In this document: positions 10,740 through 21,875 of the stretch, piece after piece
Numbering within the stretch: the first letter of the stretch is position 1
How the letters are laid out: the number at the start of each line of letters is the position of its first letter
Origin: Kondoa malvinella
Lineage: Eukaryota > Basidiomycota > Agaricostilbomycetes > Agaricostilbales > Kondoaceae
Assembly (NCBI GenBank): GCA_039545315.1
Contig: BCIM01000003.1
Coordinates: 301,799 to 365,798, forward strand
Reading direction: 5' to 3'
Length of the DNA: 64,000 nt
Notes under the pieces: model-generated
Seen by the model: the letters and a program-made list of their open reading frames with translations, nothing else
What the model was told of the DNA's origin: nothing
The model's database searches: none
Made by a program: the position numbers and the translations under genes

Positions 10740-13459
10740 CTAATGTACAGCTAGATACAATGCAGATGAAGATGATGCGAATATTGTACAACGTGCCAGA
10801 TAAAGCTCTGCGCGTGTCGCCTTGACGCCCGAACTCAAAGGAAGTCCATCATGCCTCCCATGTAATCATCGCTATCATAGCCAAATGGATCAAACATTCC
10901 TCCAGGATAATTGATGTTCATCAAGTCGGCTCTGGCCTTTTCTTGGTCTTTGCGAATCTTTTCCGCTTCCTCTTCAGTGACCAAAGAAATTTTGTCCAAA
11001 TTGACATTGTATTGATCTACACCGTGTCTCTGCTAGCAAGATCAGTACGGCTCAACAACAGAATAAGAGCAAAGGCTTACCAACATCCCGAAGGGGCGCA
11101 GCACTTTGTTTTGAGGTCCATTATCCTGAAGGAATCGGTTCCCAATGTCGTCCAGCTGTTGTTTGGTCGTATCCTCGTGGTCCAAGTTGCCCTTCTTCAA
11201 GAGCTTCACCAGAAATTCATGGTTCGGAGTATCGAAGATGAATTGATTGACACCTTGCCACTTTACGGCATCACCCAAAGGTCGACATTCAGGAACATTG
11301 GGCGGGTTGCGCATGGAAGCATGTTTGACAAGCTCAGAGAATGGGCAGGCGGATCTACAGTGTGGTATCAGCCGGGATATACTGCGCCCCAAAAGCAGAC
11401 AGAGCTCACTTATTCAATTGACCGTGACGAGTCAAAGCATCCCAACGACCTCTACCTCGAACAGTAGCGGCAGCAGTCTCTTCGGCGCTGATCTCGTACT
11501 TGAAGACAGTAGTGACTCTTTGCAAAAGGTCGACCTTTCCCTTGATGTTGGCAACCTTCTTGGGAATCAAGCTGGTCACTTGAGATCGGACAGAAGCGCG
11601 GAACTTCTCGATAGCCTCGGGCAAAGTCTCCATAGCGCTAGTCCAATCTTCATCAGTCGGAGGTTCTTCAATTTCAGCATTAAAGATGGCGCGGAAGGGT
11701 GGAAAGTCGACGACATCAGCTGGATTGACGTCGACGGCATCCGCGACAAGCTTTGTGGCACGAAAGTCTGGCCAGAGCTTTTGCGAGAAATGAGCGTAGG
11801 AAGCTTCGGTTTGCGTGCGTTTGCGCAAAAAGGCAATGTGAGTGTGTAGAACAGGTGCTTGTCGCTTCCAGATAGCATCGGTCAAAGCTCGATCTTGTTT
11901 GAAAGCAGTGCTGGACAGAAAAGATCAGAGCAGAGTCAGTACCCTCTGTTGACCTGGACTTACTGTTCATAGAGATCTTGAGGCAAGGCATCAACAATCT
12001 CGTCGCCGTACTCCTCACGCAACTTGACCTTGATGCTGATCAAAGCGGCATTAGGCAAGCAGTTTAGGGAGGTAGGAGACACTCACGCTTTCTTGCGGCC
12101 CAGCATGATCTCCTGCTTGTTCTCAGCCTTGTTGCTCTTCTCATCTTCTACCCAATGCAAGCACTTTTTGTAATGCTGAAGACAGAGAACAAACGTTAGA
12201 TCCGGTTATAGCCATTGCATCAGCACTCACCCCATCTTCATTTGTTTCAGCATCAGTCTTTAATGCAAGGCGCATGTCAACAATCTTCTTGACATCTTCG
12301 TGCTCCTCCAGCCAAGTCTTCTGGTATTCTAATTCAATTTTGCTCGCACCACCACCATAGTTGAGATAGTAGCTAGTCATTGACGAGGACTCTGTGGAGT
12401 TTTTGGCTCTTTCAGCCTCTAGCAAGGTGTCGCAGTCGTAATCGTCGAGCATATCCCAGTTCTTGAGGTATGCGCGCTTGTCCATGACAGACTGGTAGAA
12501 GCGTTGGCGGCCGCCAAGATGAGTGTAACTACTTGGGAATCAGCGTGGTACCAGATGTCAGTATGAGAGGCCTTACTTGTGATTACGGTACAGGCCACTC
12601 AAGGAAGTCTGGGTCATCTTCATGGCCAAGCGACGTCTGGCTGAATTAGAGGGCTCTTTACCACAAGAGTCGTTCGTGCGGACAATGTGTTGTTTGGCAC
12701 AGCCGGGACAAAGGCGAACTCGCAACCTACACATAAATCAGTTCCGAAATAAGTCATTCACAAAGCGACAAACCAGATGTCAGCTTTGTGGACAACCTTT
12801 AAGCCACAGCAGGAGCAGTTTTTGTCGAAGAACAAGGCCATCCAAGCGCTTTGATGGGAATGATCAGATAAGCGCGCGGTAGCAGCGGATCCTTGGACTT
12901 ACGGCAAAGAGACATCTTCTGGATGTTCAGGAGGAGGATGACTCAAATTTTGAATCGCACCCTCCCAAAGAGGAAACCCAGACGATTTGTTCAACAAGAC
13001 GTTTCGGAACCAGTGATTGGTGCGGGACAGACGAATCAAGTCAATCGGATCAAGGTTAGAGACAATCTGAGTGCGAAAGGGGAAAGTATCAGAAGATGGA
13101 ACGACACGAGAAACGATTGCACACCTCGAAGAGCACCTCTGCAACAAGTCAGAACATGAAATGGACTGGAGCGATAGTAACTTACCAATACTAAGTTCCT
13201 GGACTCTGCTCAAGCGACCTGCGATACGACTGCGCTTGATAGGGACCTTGTTGTTGATAGCTCGGACCTTCTTGCTTTTCTTTTTCAGAATTGGGATCTC
13301 GTGGTCGTCAACGCCTTCAATGAACTCATCGTCAACATGATCCGCTTGCTCGTTGCCAATGTCGAAAGCTTCATCTTGATCTCCGCCCCCGGCCTCGGGA
13401 CCATCGTCTACTTCAATCACCTTCTTTCGTGCGGGCTGCTTTCTGCGAGTTGCGACCAT
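10740..13459 (-). CDS. F-box protein with Cys4 zinc-ribbon-like insert
   Basis: Seen: a start at 13459 with basic then acidic low-complexity sequence (RRKQPARKKVIEVDDGP), followed by an F-box-like segment (FRTQIVSNLDPIDLIRLSRT, then NHWFRNVLLNKSS). Next come the pairs CSCC and, across an intron, CPGC, spaced like a zinc ribbon. Later parts include GGRQRFYQSVMDKRAYLKNW, VKLREEYGDEIVDALPQDLY and a long helical exon. The end is GGMFDPFGYDSDDYMGGMMD plus a short tail, with the stop at 10740. F-box proteins bring substrates to SCF ubiquitin ligases through Skp1. The zinc-ribbon-like part may be the substrate reader (inference). About ten introns. The layout resembles large unassigned F-box families in basidiomycetes; no specific orthologue is claimed. 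Confidence 0.75.
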
Positions 13460-13921
13460 GTTGCTGAACTGGAGTGAGATGTCAGTAGTGTTACCCGAGC
13501 TTGGCAGTCAAAGTTCTTACTGTACCCCAAAGTCGTAGAGCAAGGTCAACCCAAGTCTCAAGCGAAAAAACAATGGCCGGCGCGTCATATAGTAGTCTAT
13601 CGCTATTGCTCTGCCCAAGGCCTGCTATATCTGTGCCTCTATGCTCTTCCTATCCTCTCTATGTGTTTGCCGGCGTATCGCTGGGCTACGCGTTCAAGCG
13701 TGTTTCTAAGGTCCAACAGCTAAGCGGCACTTGAAGCCGCCATCAAGGGACGGCGATCAACCTTTTAAGGTTCAAATGCCTTTAGCCCTCTCTTTCCCCA
13801 GCTACCAGTGTACTTCCAAGGTTCGAAAATTGCAATATACCGGCGATAGACGAAATATCGGTCCACGTCTGAGTTGGCGATTGAGCGGCCTGCGAGCCCA
13901 GCGCCCAGAGTGCAAGCCTTC

Positions 13922-16904
13922 ATGTCTTGGAGATCTGCATTGCAATTGCGTAAGGCAATCTTTACGCGCAAGTCAGCAAGGACATTGATTTCTTGGACAG
14001 TCCGGCGCAAGCTTGTCAATGTGCTGCTCGCTACAACTGTCCTCACGACTCTCTGGCTGTATAGCAATATCGAGCAAGACGCAGATCCGTCAGAAGTAGT
14101 ACGGACAGTCGGCCTTCAAGCAGTCGCGCATGTTCAGGCGTTTGCTTTCGGACACACTATTCCTTCTCCCCAGCATTACGGTTCTGCTCCAGCTCCCAGG
14201 CCGCTCGCCTATTATTTCAACAGCACAGAATTTGACTTTGAAAACCATCCTCTCTCGCAGTTCCGACCTCGCAATCAGTTCCAACCCGATCGCACCCAAG
14301 TCGGCTTAGAGAAGGCTTCTATTGTCATCATCACCGCAACTCGCAATCCAGTTCCTGATCACATCTGGCAAGCCTACCAATCCATTGCGCAACAGAGTCT
14401 TCAAACCTTCCAGTGGCTAATCGTCGATGATCACTCAGATCAGCAGGCTTCGCTTGATGTACTACAGCGCCTGGTATCTACGGACTCGCGCATCATCCTC
14501 ATCCGCAATGAAGGCGAAAGTGGACTGCCAGCTTCGCGTAATGTCGGTCTGGACTATCTGGAAAAGAATCCGCTCGCGCCCTACATTTCTGTCTTTGACG
14601 ACGACGACATGTACGAGCTCACGTGTTTGGAGAAATCCGTCTGGACGCTGATCAGCAATCCGACTTGGTCCCTGGCCGCTTTCTACTTTGTCAAATTCGG
14701 TCATCAAGAATCTGTAGAAACTCGAGGACCTCACATGGCTGGTGCAAACCTGTATAGCAATCATGTGCCTGGTCCAACCGTATTCCGGGCATGCGCGGTT
14801 CAGAGCTGTCGCTACGACAACTCTTTCAAAGGCGGAGGAGAGGATTGGGACTTTTGGTTGTGCCTATATCAGAAAGGTCATTGGGGTGGTACAAGGCAAG
14901 AGATCGGGTATTGGTATCGTATTCGGTCAGCTGAGGAGAACCAGCAAAGGTGCGGCTTGACTTCAGCTTTGGTCGCTCTTTACTGAGTCTTTCCTGTTAT
15001 AGATGGCCGGGCTTGTATAACTCCTTTGATTCTACAAAGCACCATATCATCGACAAGCACGGCAATTCGCTAAAAGATATGGCTCCTGCGGATACCAAGC
15101 ATTCTGAATTGATGGAAGCGGTCACCATGGAAGTACCTATCGCAAATGCTCTGCATAAATCGCAGTCCAAGAGCATTTTACTTATCGGTAGGTCAATAGC
15201 GACCTGGATGTCGTCAGAGGCTGAACAACTCTCTGGACAGTATCTACCTTGCACATGTCGAGCTCTGGCAACATGGCTTTACAACTCATCAGACTGCTGT
15301 CTGGTGCAGGCTGGAGAGTCACAGTCATCATATCGCAAGGCAGCCCGGCTGACGCAAAATCTCTCGTTCCGGCCGCTATGACTTTTACTCACGACATCCA
15401 CGTCTTGCCTCAGTTTCTTCGACTGCCGGACTTCCCACGCTACATCACCTATCTAGCAGAAAGTCGAGCTGCTTCGACCGTCCTGATGTTAAATAGCCAG
15501 CTGGCTTACGAGTTGCTTCCGGTCCTTTCTGCCAGTCTACCTCACCTTCGCTGTGTCGACTTCATACAAAACCAGCCATATAGTAATTGGCGAGCGGATG
15601 GCTTTCCTGCATATTCTTTGGCAAGCCGCAGGTATTTGCACAGAACCCTTGTCAGCTCAGCTTTCTTGCAAGACTGGCTCATCAATCACGACTATGCGGC
15701 CGGACGGGTCGGCACTATCAAGATATCAGTAATACCTGAAGGCTACAAACCAGCGACCCCTTCATTGCGCAGATATAATAAAGTCAGCCTATATAATGTT
15801 ACGGAAGACACTGTAATCGTCACCACCGTGGTTCGCCTTGAACATAGACGCAGGGCATTGCTTCTGCCGCGTATCCTCGACGAGGCTGTCAAACTTCTGA
15901 AAGAGCATCAGAGCAGCATTCGAATACATCTAGCCGTTGTCGGAGATGGTCCTCTGCTAAAGCAAACACAGCAGTTGGCAGATGATCTGGCCGTTGGCGA
16001 ATTCTTCTCCATCCACAATTCAGCTGTCAACATTGAAGAAGTGCTTGGAGCGGCCGATATCTTCCTGCTGCCGTCTTTTCCGCATACTATGTCAATCGCC
16101 ATCATGGAAGCCATGGCAATGGCTCTTCCCGTTGTGACCAGTGGCTCGATGTCTGGACAGCTGGGCGATGGTGGAGATGAGCAGCGTGGGACGGTCCTGG
16201 TACATGAAACGGGTAACGATCATGAGGATGGGAAATCGTTCGCCCTTGAACTGGTTCAACTCATGCAAGATCAACCTCGTCGTAGTCGATTGGGGACAAT
16301 GGCAAGACAATTCGTACTAAAGGCAGACCACAGCATCACTTCTGCCAGCGTCTTGGTCAGCGAGCTCGGTATGGCTAAATCTTGGTCAAAGCATGCTCTT
16401 CAGCACCTTCCGCATCCTGCAGCAGCGCTATCGGTGTCTCATTTACTGTCGGAAGAGGGCGAAGACGCGGACTTAGCCGATGGACAGCTACGAATGCAAC
16501 CTTCAACCCGCACAGGTAAAGGTCTAGAGTTGCAGGTGAGGTTTCCATGTCATTCAAGATCTGTACTGACGTTCACCAGCTACGATGCACGGAAACCACT
16601 TCTGAACAAACTTCGTGGATTGAGCATGTCATCGCCCCTAAGAGCTGTCTAGGCGAAGGCGATCAAATGTCTTTTGTACATCTCTCGAGCTCAGCCCTTC
16701 ACCAATGTGGTGCTTGGTGAGTCTCAACAGCGACCATCTGCATTTAGTCGCTGACCGGTCAGCAGGTGTCTATTCGACTACAGCACAACAGCTAAAGTTG
16801 GCTGGCAATTTCACGGAAATTGTTGGACAAGCATCCAATCGCTACCTCAGGGACAGCCGCACGAGTGCGAAAAGTGGTGGGTGCAGCATGAAGTCATGAT
16901 ATAA
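13922..16904 (+). CDS. Membrane-anchored GT2-GT4 double glycosyltransferase
   Basis: Seen: the start MSWRSALQLRKAIF, a signal anchor (KLVNVLLATTVLTTLWLY), then a GT2 domain with VIITATRNPVPDHIWQAYQS, LIVDDHSD, SGLPASRNVGL and the metal-binding VFDDDD, and later GGGEDWDFWL. An intron at 14950-15002 and another at 15188-15240 join it in frame to a GT4 domain (SSGNMALQLIRLLSGAGWRV, then VVGDGPLL, ADIFLLPSFPHTMSIAIMEA with the usual E-x7-E-like region). A further intron near 16534 leads to a Cys- and Trp-rich tail (HQCGA, ECEKWWVQHEVMI) that stops at 16904. The protein sits in the secretory membrane with catalytic parts in the lumen (inference). Two enzymes in one chain suggest two successive sugar transfers. 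The start replaces a non-ATG frame opening at 13874. Confidence 0.85.
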
Positions 16905-17108
16905 GGAAGTTTCTTTTTTGGGTTGAGGGGAATACCAGGTCATGTGCATACCCCCAATGCTAGGCTCACTGTATGATTATACCAGCAAAGAGATGAAAGA
17001 CTTGCTTGTGATGTATAGCCGTCAAGTGTCTATATGAATGCAAAACACCATGATGCCCCCTCTATTACCAACAAACTCCACAGGCAGCCCACAAATATCC
17101 CAATTATA

Positions 17109-18369
17109 TTACATAGCAATGAACGGAGGAGGATTAGAACGCTGTGCATCAATTGAATGAGTTTGCTGGGTTTCCGACAAACAAGCGCTAGCTTACCTTG
17201 GAGAGCACGATCTGCAAGCGATGTGCTGGTTGCCAATCTAGGCCAGAATGATCTGCATCTACTGCTTGGCCGTAGAACCTGATCGCCTCTTTCCATCTTC
17301 CTTCTGCTTCCGCAAACAACCCCTTCCACATCAGCGGTGCGCGTCTGTTCGCGAACCTGGCTGCCAATTGGTCGACGAGCAGCTTAGTCGACTCGTCTGC
17401 ATAGCGACCGATCAGAGCGTGCGCCAGCTGAAGTTCTTCTTTGCTGTACTTGTCTGGATGCAGCGTCATCATGAGTGGAAAGATTTCTTTGTGGGTTTCT
17501 TTCGTCCTTTGCATGGATTGATTCTTGTATCGGTAGAAGAGCAGGTACGATGGTATATGGTATACTTCGAAGTCGTCCAGAAAAGAAAGTGACAACCAAA
17601 AGCTCCAATCCTCATTACCCCATGGCAGAGTTGGCTCGAAACCCCCGACCCTGAACCAGTCTTGCTTGCGGAATACGGTATTGACCGGGAAGATGCCCCT
17701 ATACATCATCATTTCTCGGTTGAATTTGGGCAGATTCCATTTCCACTCAGACTCGCCGAAGAACTGTTGGTTGGCGTTGACTGCGGTGACTTTTGGATTC
17801 GTTCGGATCGCACTGGCAACCTGCTCAAGGTAGGATGGCTCGATTCGATCGTCTGCATCCAGCAGACAGATCCATGGAGATGTAGCGACAGAAATGCCAA
17901 CATTGCGCGAATGAGCCAGTCCAGAATTGCTTGCCTTGTGGACGATGTGAATTGTGGCGAAGGAATACAACTGCTTTAGCCTTTGTGCTTCGGGCAAACA
18001 ACTGGACGCGCTTCAATTCAGCTTCTTCTGAAAAGTATCGGCCATCGCTTACCTTTCATCGCCGTCTATTACAATTACCCAGTCGAAATGCGGATAGGTC
18101 TGCTGGAAGAGCGATTGCGCGGCTTCGTTCAGGTAATCACCTTGCAGGTAGCATGGCGTAATCACTGAGAACGAGATATGTTGTCGATCGGCAGTCGAGT
18201 AGCCTTGCACCGGCAGTACAGTCGCTAGGTCGCCTGTGACATTGACCGGAGAGTTGGTATGGAATGATTCGCCCATCAAGGAAGGACTGAAAACATAATG
18301 ATGGGCGCCAGTTCTGTGAGTCCAGATGACGACCGTCGCGAGCAAGGAAGCGAGCAATCCTGGCTTCAT
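17109..18369 (-). CDS. GT2 glycosyltransferase
   Basis: Seen: start MKPGLLASLLATVVIWTHRT, a short signal anchor. Then the GT2 fold: FSVITPCYLQGDYLNEAAQS, FDWVIVIDGDE, an intron, SGLAHSRNVGISVA, LLDADDRIEP (the D-x-D-like metal site), WFRVGGFEPTLPWGNEDW and a tail with tetratricopeptide-like helices (WKGLFAEAEGRWKEAIRFY). The same GNEDWxFW pattern occurs in the GT2 part of the neighbouring fusion, so the two may be paralogous. Two ends are possible: a stop at 17188 without the last intron (LSKVS), or a stop at 17109 after a gtaagc intron (LSKRSNPPPFIAM). It follows the GT32-LamG gene closely on the same strand. Confidence 0.85.
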
Positions 18370-18392
18370 GTAGGCGGAAAACCGTGGGTCTG

Positions 18393-21300
18393 TCAGCAGT
18401 AGACCGGACTGCGAGTCGGCAAGATGGCTAGACTTATCGCCCTGTTGTTGAGCTGAATAGCAATGAGCGGGAAACCAGAGACACAGAAATTTCGCGTACT
18501 TGAGAGGTATCTTCCCGCTAGCCAAAGGCAGCTGAGCGATAATGTGACAACCAGTGAGCCATATGCGATCACATCGTGGCTGTTGTGATCGTTCATCACT
18601 GGCATTTGCCAGTCATTGAGATCGCTGAAGGTTGTTGCCAACCTGTCGAAGCGGCTGGTTGACGGCTGACTGCAATCGATTGACCACGCGAAGGAAACAA
18701 AGACTTCTGGGATAAAGAGCGATATCTCGGCAGAAGGAGATCCATTACAGTCTAAGTATTTTGAGGACAGTTCAAAGACGTTCGGTCGGGGCGAGGCAAC
18801 GTCGACAAAAGGATGCACTGGAAGGAAAGCGTCGGTAACCGATGCATTGAATTGAAACAGACGTGGAGTGAGCCGTTCGACGGCAAAGCTCGGACCGATT
18901 GTAAGCCGTACAAATCGTCTGTCTTTCAGGGTGTTTGAAGGCAGCTCGAAGCTCTGGAAGCGACCTGGAGATGAGGAGACGTTGAACTTGTGCTGTTCCA
19001 CTTGCACTTGCATGTCGACTTTTGTCTGCAGCGCCATGTCTACTTGCCGTTTTCTTTCTTCCGCATCGCGCCTAATGGTGCTGATCTCGACTTGCTCGCC
19101 TTGAAACGAGTCGGTATTGAGGCCAGTAACTGCCAACTCAGCACGGAAGGCCAGCAGAGAGACGCTGCGAGTAATGATCGGTGCGGCATTGCAAAAGAGC
19201 GTGACCATGCCGGTAGATTCGTCCAATTCGAGCGCCAGATGGATTGGTATGTCAGTTCCGGAATTAAGGGCACAGGCCGCTTGATTGTGCGCGGGCCACT
19301 GTGCAGGCCAGCCAAAGCCATACTGTCGAATCTGCAGTCTGGCGGAAACCGAGTCGTACGAGAGAAACATGTACTGCTCGTCCCCTCCAAAGCTGATGGT
19401 CATTAGATTGGTGGCTGCTGGTGAAGGTTCGCGATACGGCGCAACGTCCGGAATGTGCGGAAGGAATGGCTGAGGGAGCTTGAACACAGCGGAGATGCTC
19501 CAGTAAGTTGTTCGCATTGGCAGATGCTCATGCAAGATAATGGGCAGATCCAGGCTCTTGTTCGCAGATTGTCTTGTGTCCGAGAAGACGGCAAGCTTGA
19601 AGGAATCGGGGTGTGCGACAAGCTGTTGATGCGTGCTAAAGTAGTCTCCGACACCTGTTCGTGTTATCAGACAGCCGGAAGACAGATCGTCGCGCACTCA
19701 CTTTGCAGAATCTCGGATCGTCTGTCCTCTGAGATAGCATGATCCCAGACAACAACGTCATCCATCAGACCAACAAAGTCTGTGGCAACTGCTCTGTAAG
19801 GATTTGGGAAAGGGCTGCTTGGCCTTGCGCCGAGCCAGCTAAAATCTGTATAAGCTGTTGATGCTGACCTAGAGTAGCTCAGACTCACAAGTTCTTGATG
19901 GTTTCTGGATAAGCCCCACTGAAAGCTGGGGGCCAGGATCCCTTGACGATAATCTTGTCGTTTGCGTACATCTTGACCTCATTTGCTGTTGCACTGGCTG
20001 TCACAGTGACCCAAGTCCATTCGTCTCTGGGAATGACAACGTTTTCTACCATCTCAAGGTCCACAAGAGGAGCTTCTCCCCCACTTCTATACTGGAAAAC
20101 CTTGAGCCATAAAGTATTGCGACCGTTTGCAGAAGCCGCGCTACTGCATGTTCCCTCAATGAGAAGAACGAATTCTGAGGTTTGTGCGGCAGCGACAGAT
20201 CCGGCATTCTGGCAAAGATGAGGCGAGATGCGTAGCTGCAGAGAAAATTCTCTGAAATTGAGGTCGGATAGGGTTGGCAGCGTGATGAAATCGCCATTGC
20301 CTCGAAATTGTCGAGCTTGACTATCTTTTTGCGTTTCGATCAGAGTCGTGCCATTAATGGCAAAGGCGTGGAGATGGTTTCCGAGAGAGTCATTGACTCG
20401 AGGCAAGTACGAGTCAGTGTTAAAGTTGTGCCACGACACCGCGCCATCTGGATGTAGTGATTTACTGCTGGCTTGACATTCGCTCATGTCCCAGTCCTTC
20501 GGTGTGACGCCAAGAACGCGTCGCATATGACAGAAGAAAGGGAGATCAATGTTGGTCAATAATTCTTCGTCCAGTTGATCGAGCCACCAGAATTTTGCGT
20601 TGCTTTCCCACAGATGAACAGCATAATTGTTGGAGAAGTCGTACGTTTTTTGCATGTACATCAGTTGAAGTCCTTCAGGGTCCCAGCTAAAGCAGGCACA
20701 GGATGAGTTAAGAAAGCTGCTATTCGGCTGAAAGCTTACAGCGGCCAAAAGAAAGCTTGATGGTCGAGAACAGTGATCTCGCCCGGCGCCAATTTGGAAA
20801 GAAGTCCAGGTACAGAGACGGAATGCCAGTTCCAGACAGCGCCATCACTAGCGCATTTGTGAGCAAACATGACTATTGAAGGGGCTGCGAACTCACAAGT
20901 TGTGATATGCTTCGATCCAGCGCCGAAGGAAAGGTGCTCTCGGTTGACTCAGCATCGCGGCGTTGCACAACCCTACGACCCCATCCTGTAAAGAATTCGT
21001 CCGCGGTGAGAACAGTCGCGATAAAAGCAAAGAACCCACTTTGCCCTCCTGGCCCATCACAAAGCTGTGATCGAGAAGATCATCAAAACTCTTCAAGGCG
21101 ACTACATCCATGTCAAGGTATATCCCTCCTAGACATCCGTGCGAAGTGTCAGATCTGCTCACGCGGGGCCAAATTTCCAACATACCATACACATGAAGAA
21201 CCTTCAACCGAAGCAAGTCCGCCTTGTGAGCAAAGTGCACGACCTCCCGACCTCCAACAGAGTCGATGAGGTCTGTAAACTTGACTTCAACCATCTCTTT

Positions 21301-21591
21301 AACTTGCTCCCACCATTGCCCATGCGGCTCGTAGTGGATCCATACATATATTCGCTCTGGTTTGATCACTTCTTTAGCTGCCTTGACTGCCAAATAGTGA
21401 TGATACGCGAGTTCCGAGCTCCCGCTCTGTAGCCCGTAGATGAAATGTACAATCTTGGGAATCGGTTCATTGCCTGCAGCGGGACGCGTTGAAGCAAGTA
21501 GCTCTTCAAAACCAGCATCGACAGCAAGAACGCCAGGGCGCAGAACGCAGCTGAGCGCCAGCAAAGCGAATGCCCAAATTCTCAAAAACAT
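18393..21591 (-). CDS. GT32 glycosyltransferase with LamG-like domain and C-terminal membrane anchor
   Basis: Seen: a signal peptide (MFLRIWAFALLALSCVL), then a GT32-type domain: IPKIVHFIYG, AHKADLLRLKVLHVYG, and across an intron GIYLDMDVVALKSFDDLL, where DMD is the DxD metal and nucleotide-sugar site. Next GLCNAAMLSQPRAPFLRRW and NLSDGAVWNW. From about 20440 to 19700 there is a concanavalin A/LamG-like domain (AVSWHNFN, FITLPTLSDLNFREFSLQLR, WTWVTVTASATANEVKMYAN, GLMDDVVVWDHAIS). After a long beta-rich stretch the chain ends with a hydrophobic segment (AYGSLVVTLSLSCLWLAG) and a short tail. A splice at gtacgc would end it in RYLSRR near 18430 instead of at 18393. About six introns. The lectin-like domain could bind the acceptor glycan (inference). 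Confidence 0.85.
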
Positions 21592-21875
21592 TGCCCTAGA
21601 CAGACTGAGTCGTTCAAGATCTTCTTTTCTGATCGTAAAGGCGCATCAAGGTCGAAAACTTGCGAAGGAACCAGGAGGCACTCAAAGGCACATTTGCTAT
21701 CGTGACCACTAGACGGGCATCGCGTGTAAGGTGCCTTTCCGATAGCCGTTGGACTTATTTCCTGCGGAGAGACAAGGCTTCCAGAGTGACCCACGCCTTT
21801 CTTTTGCCCGCTCTATTCGGCCTGTTCATCTTGTGATCGTGTTTCTTTGAAGTCTTTGCGTGAGGGAGGCATCCA

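Noticed and set aside
13688..13693. Single ACGCGT before the GT2-GT4 gene and CGCGT at 21721 before the transporter gene
   Set aside because: Single sites are expected by chance at this density, so they were not counted as support for shared control.
15249..16652. The GT4 frame as a gene of its own
   Set aside because: It has no start of its own family type. An intron joins it in frame to the GT2 part, and an intron near 16534 replaces its apparent end.
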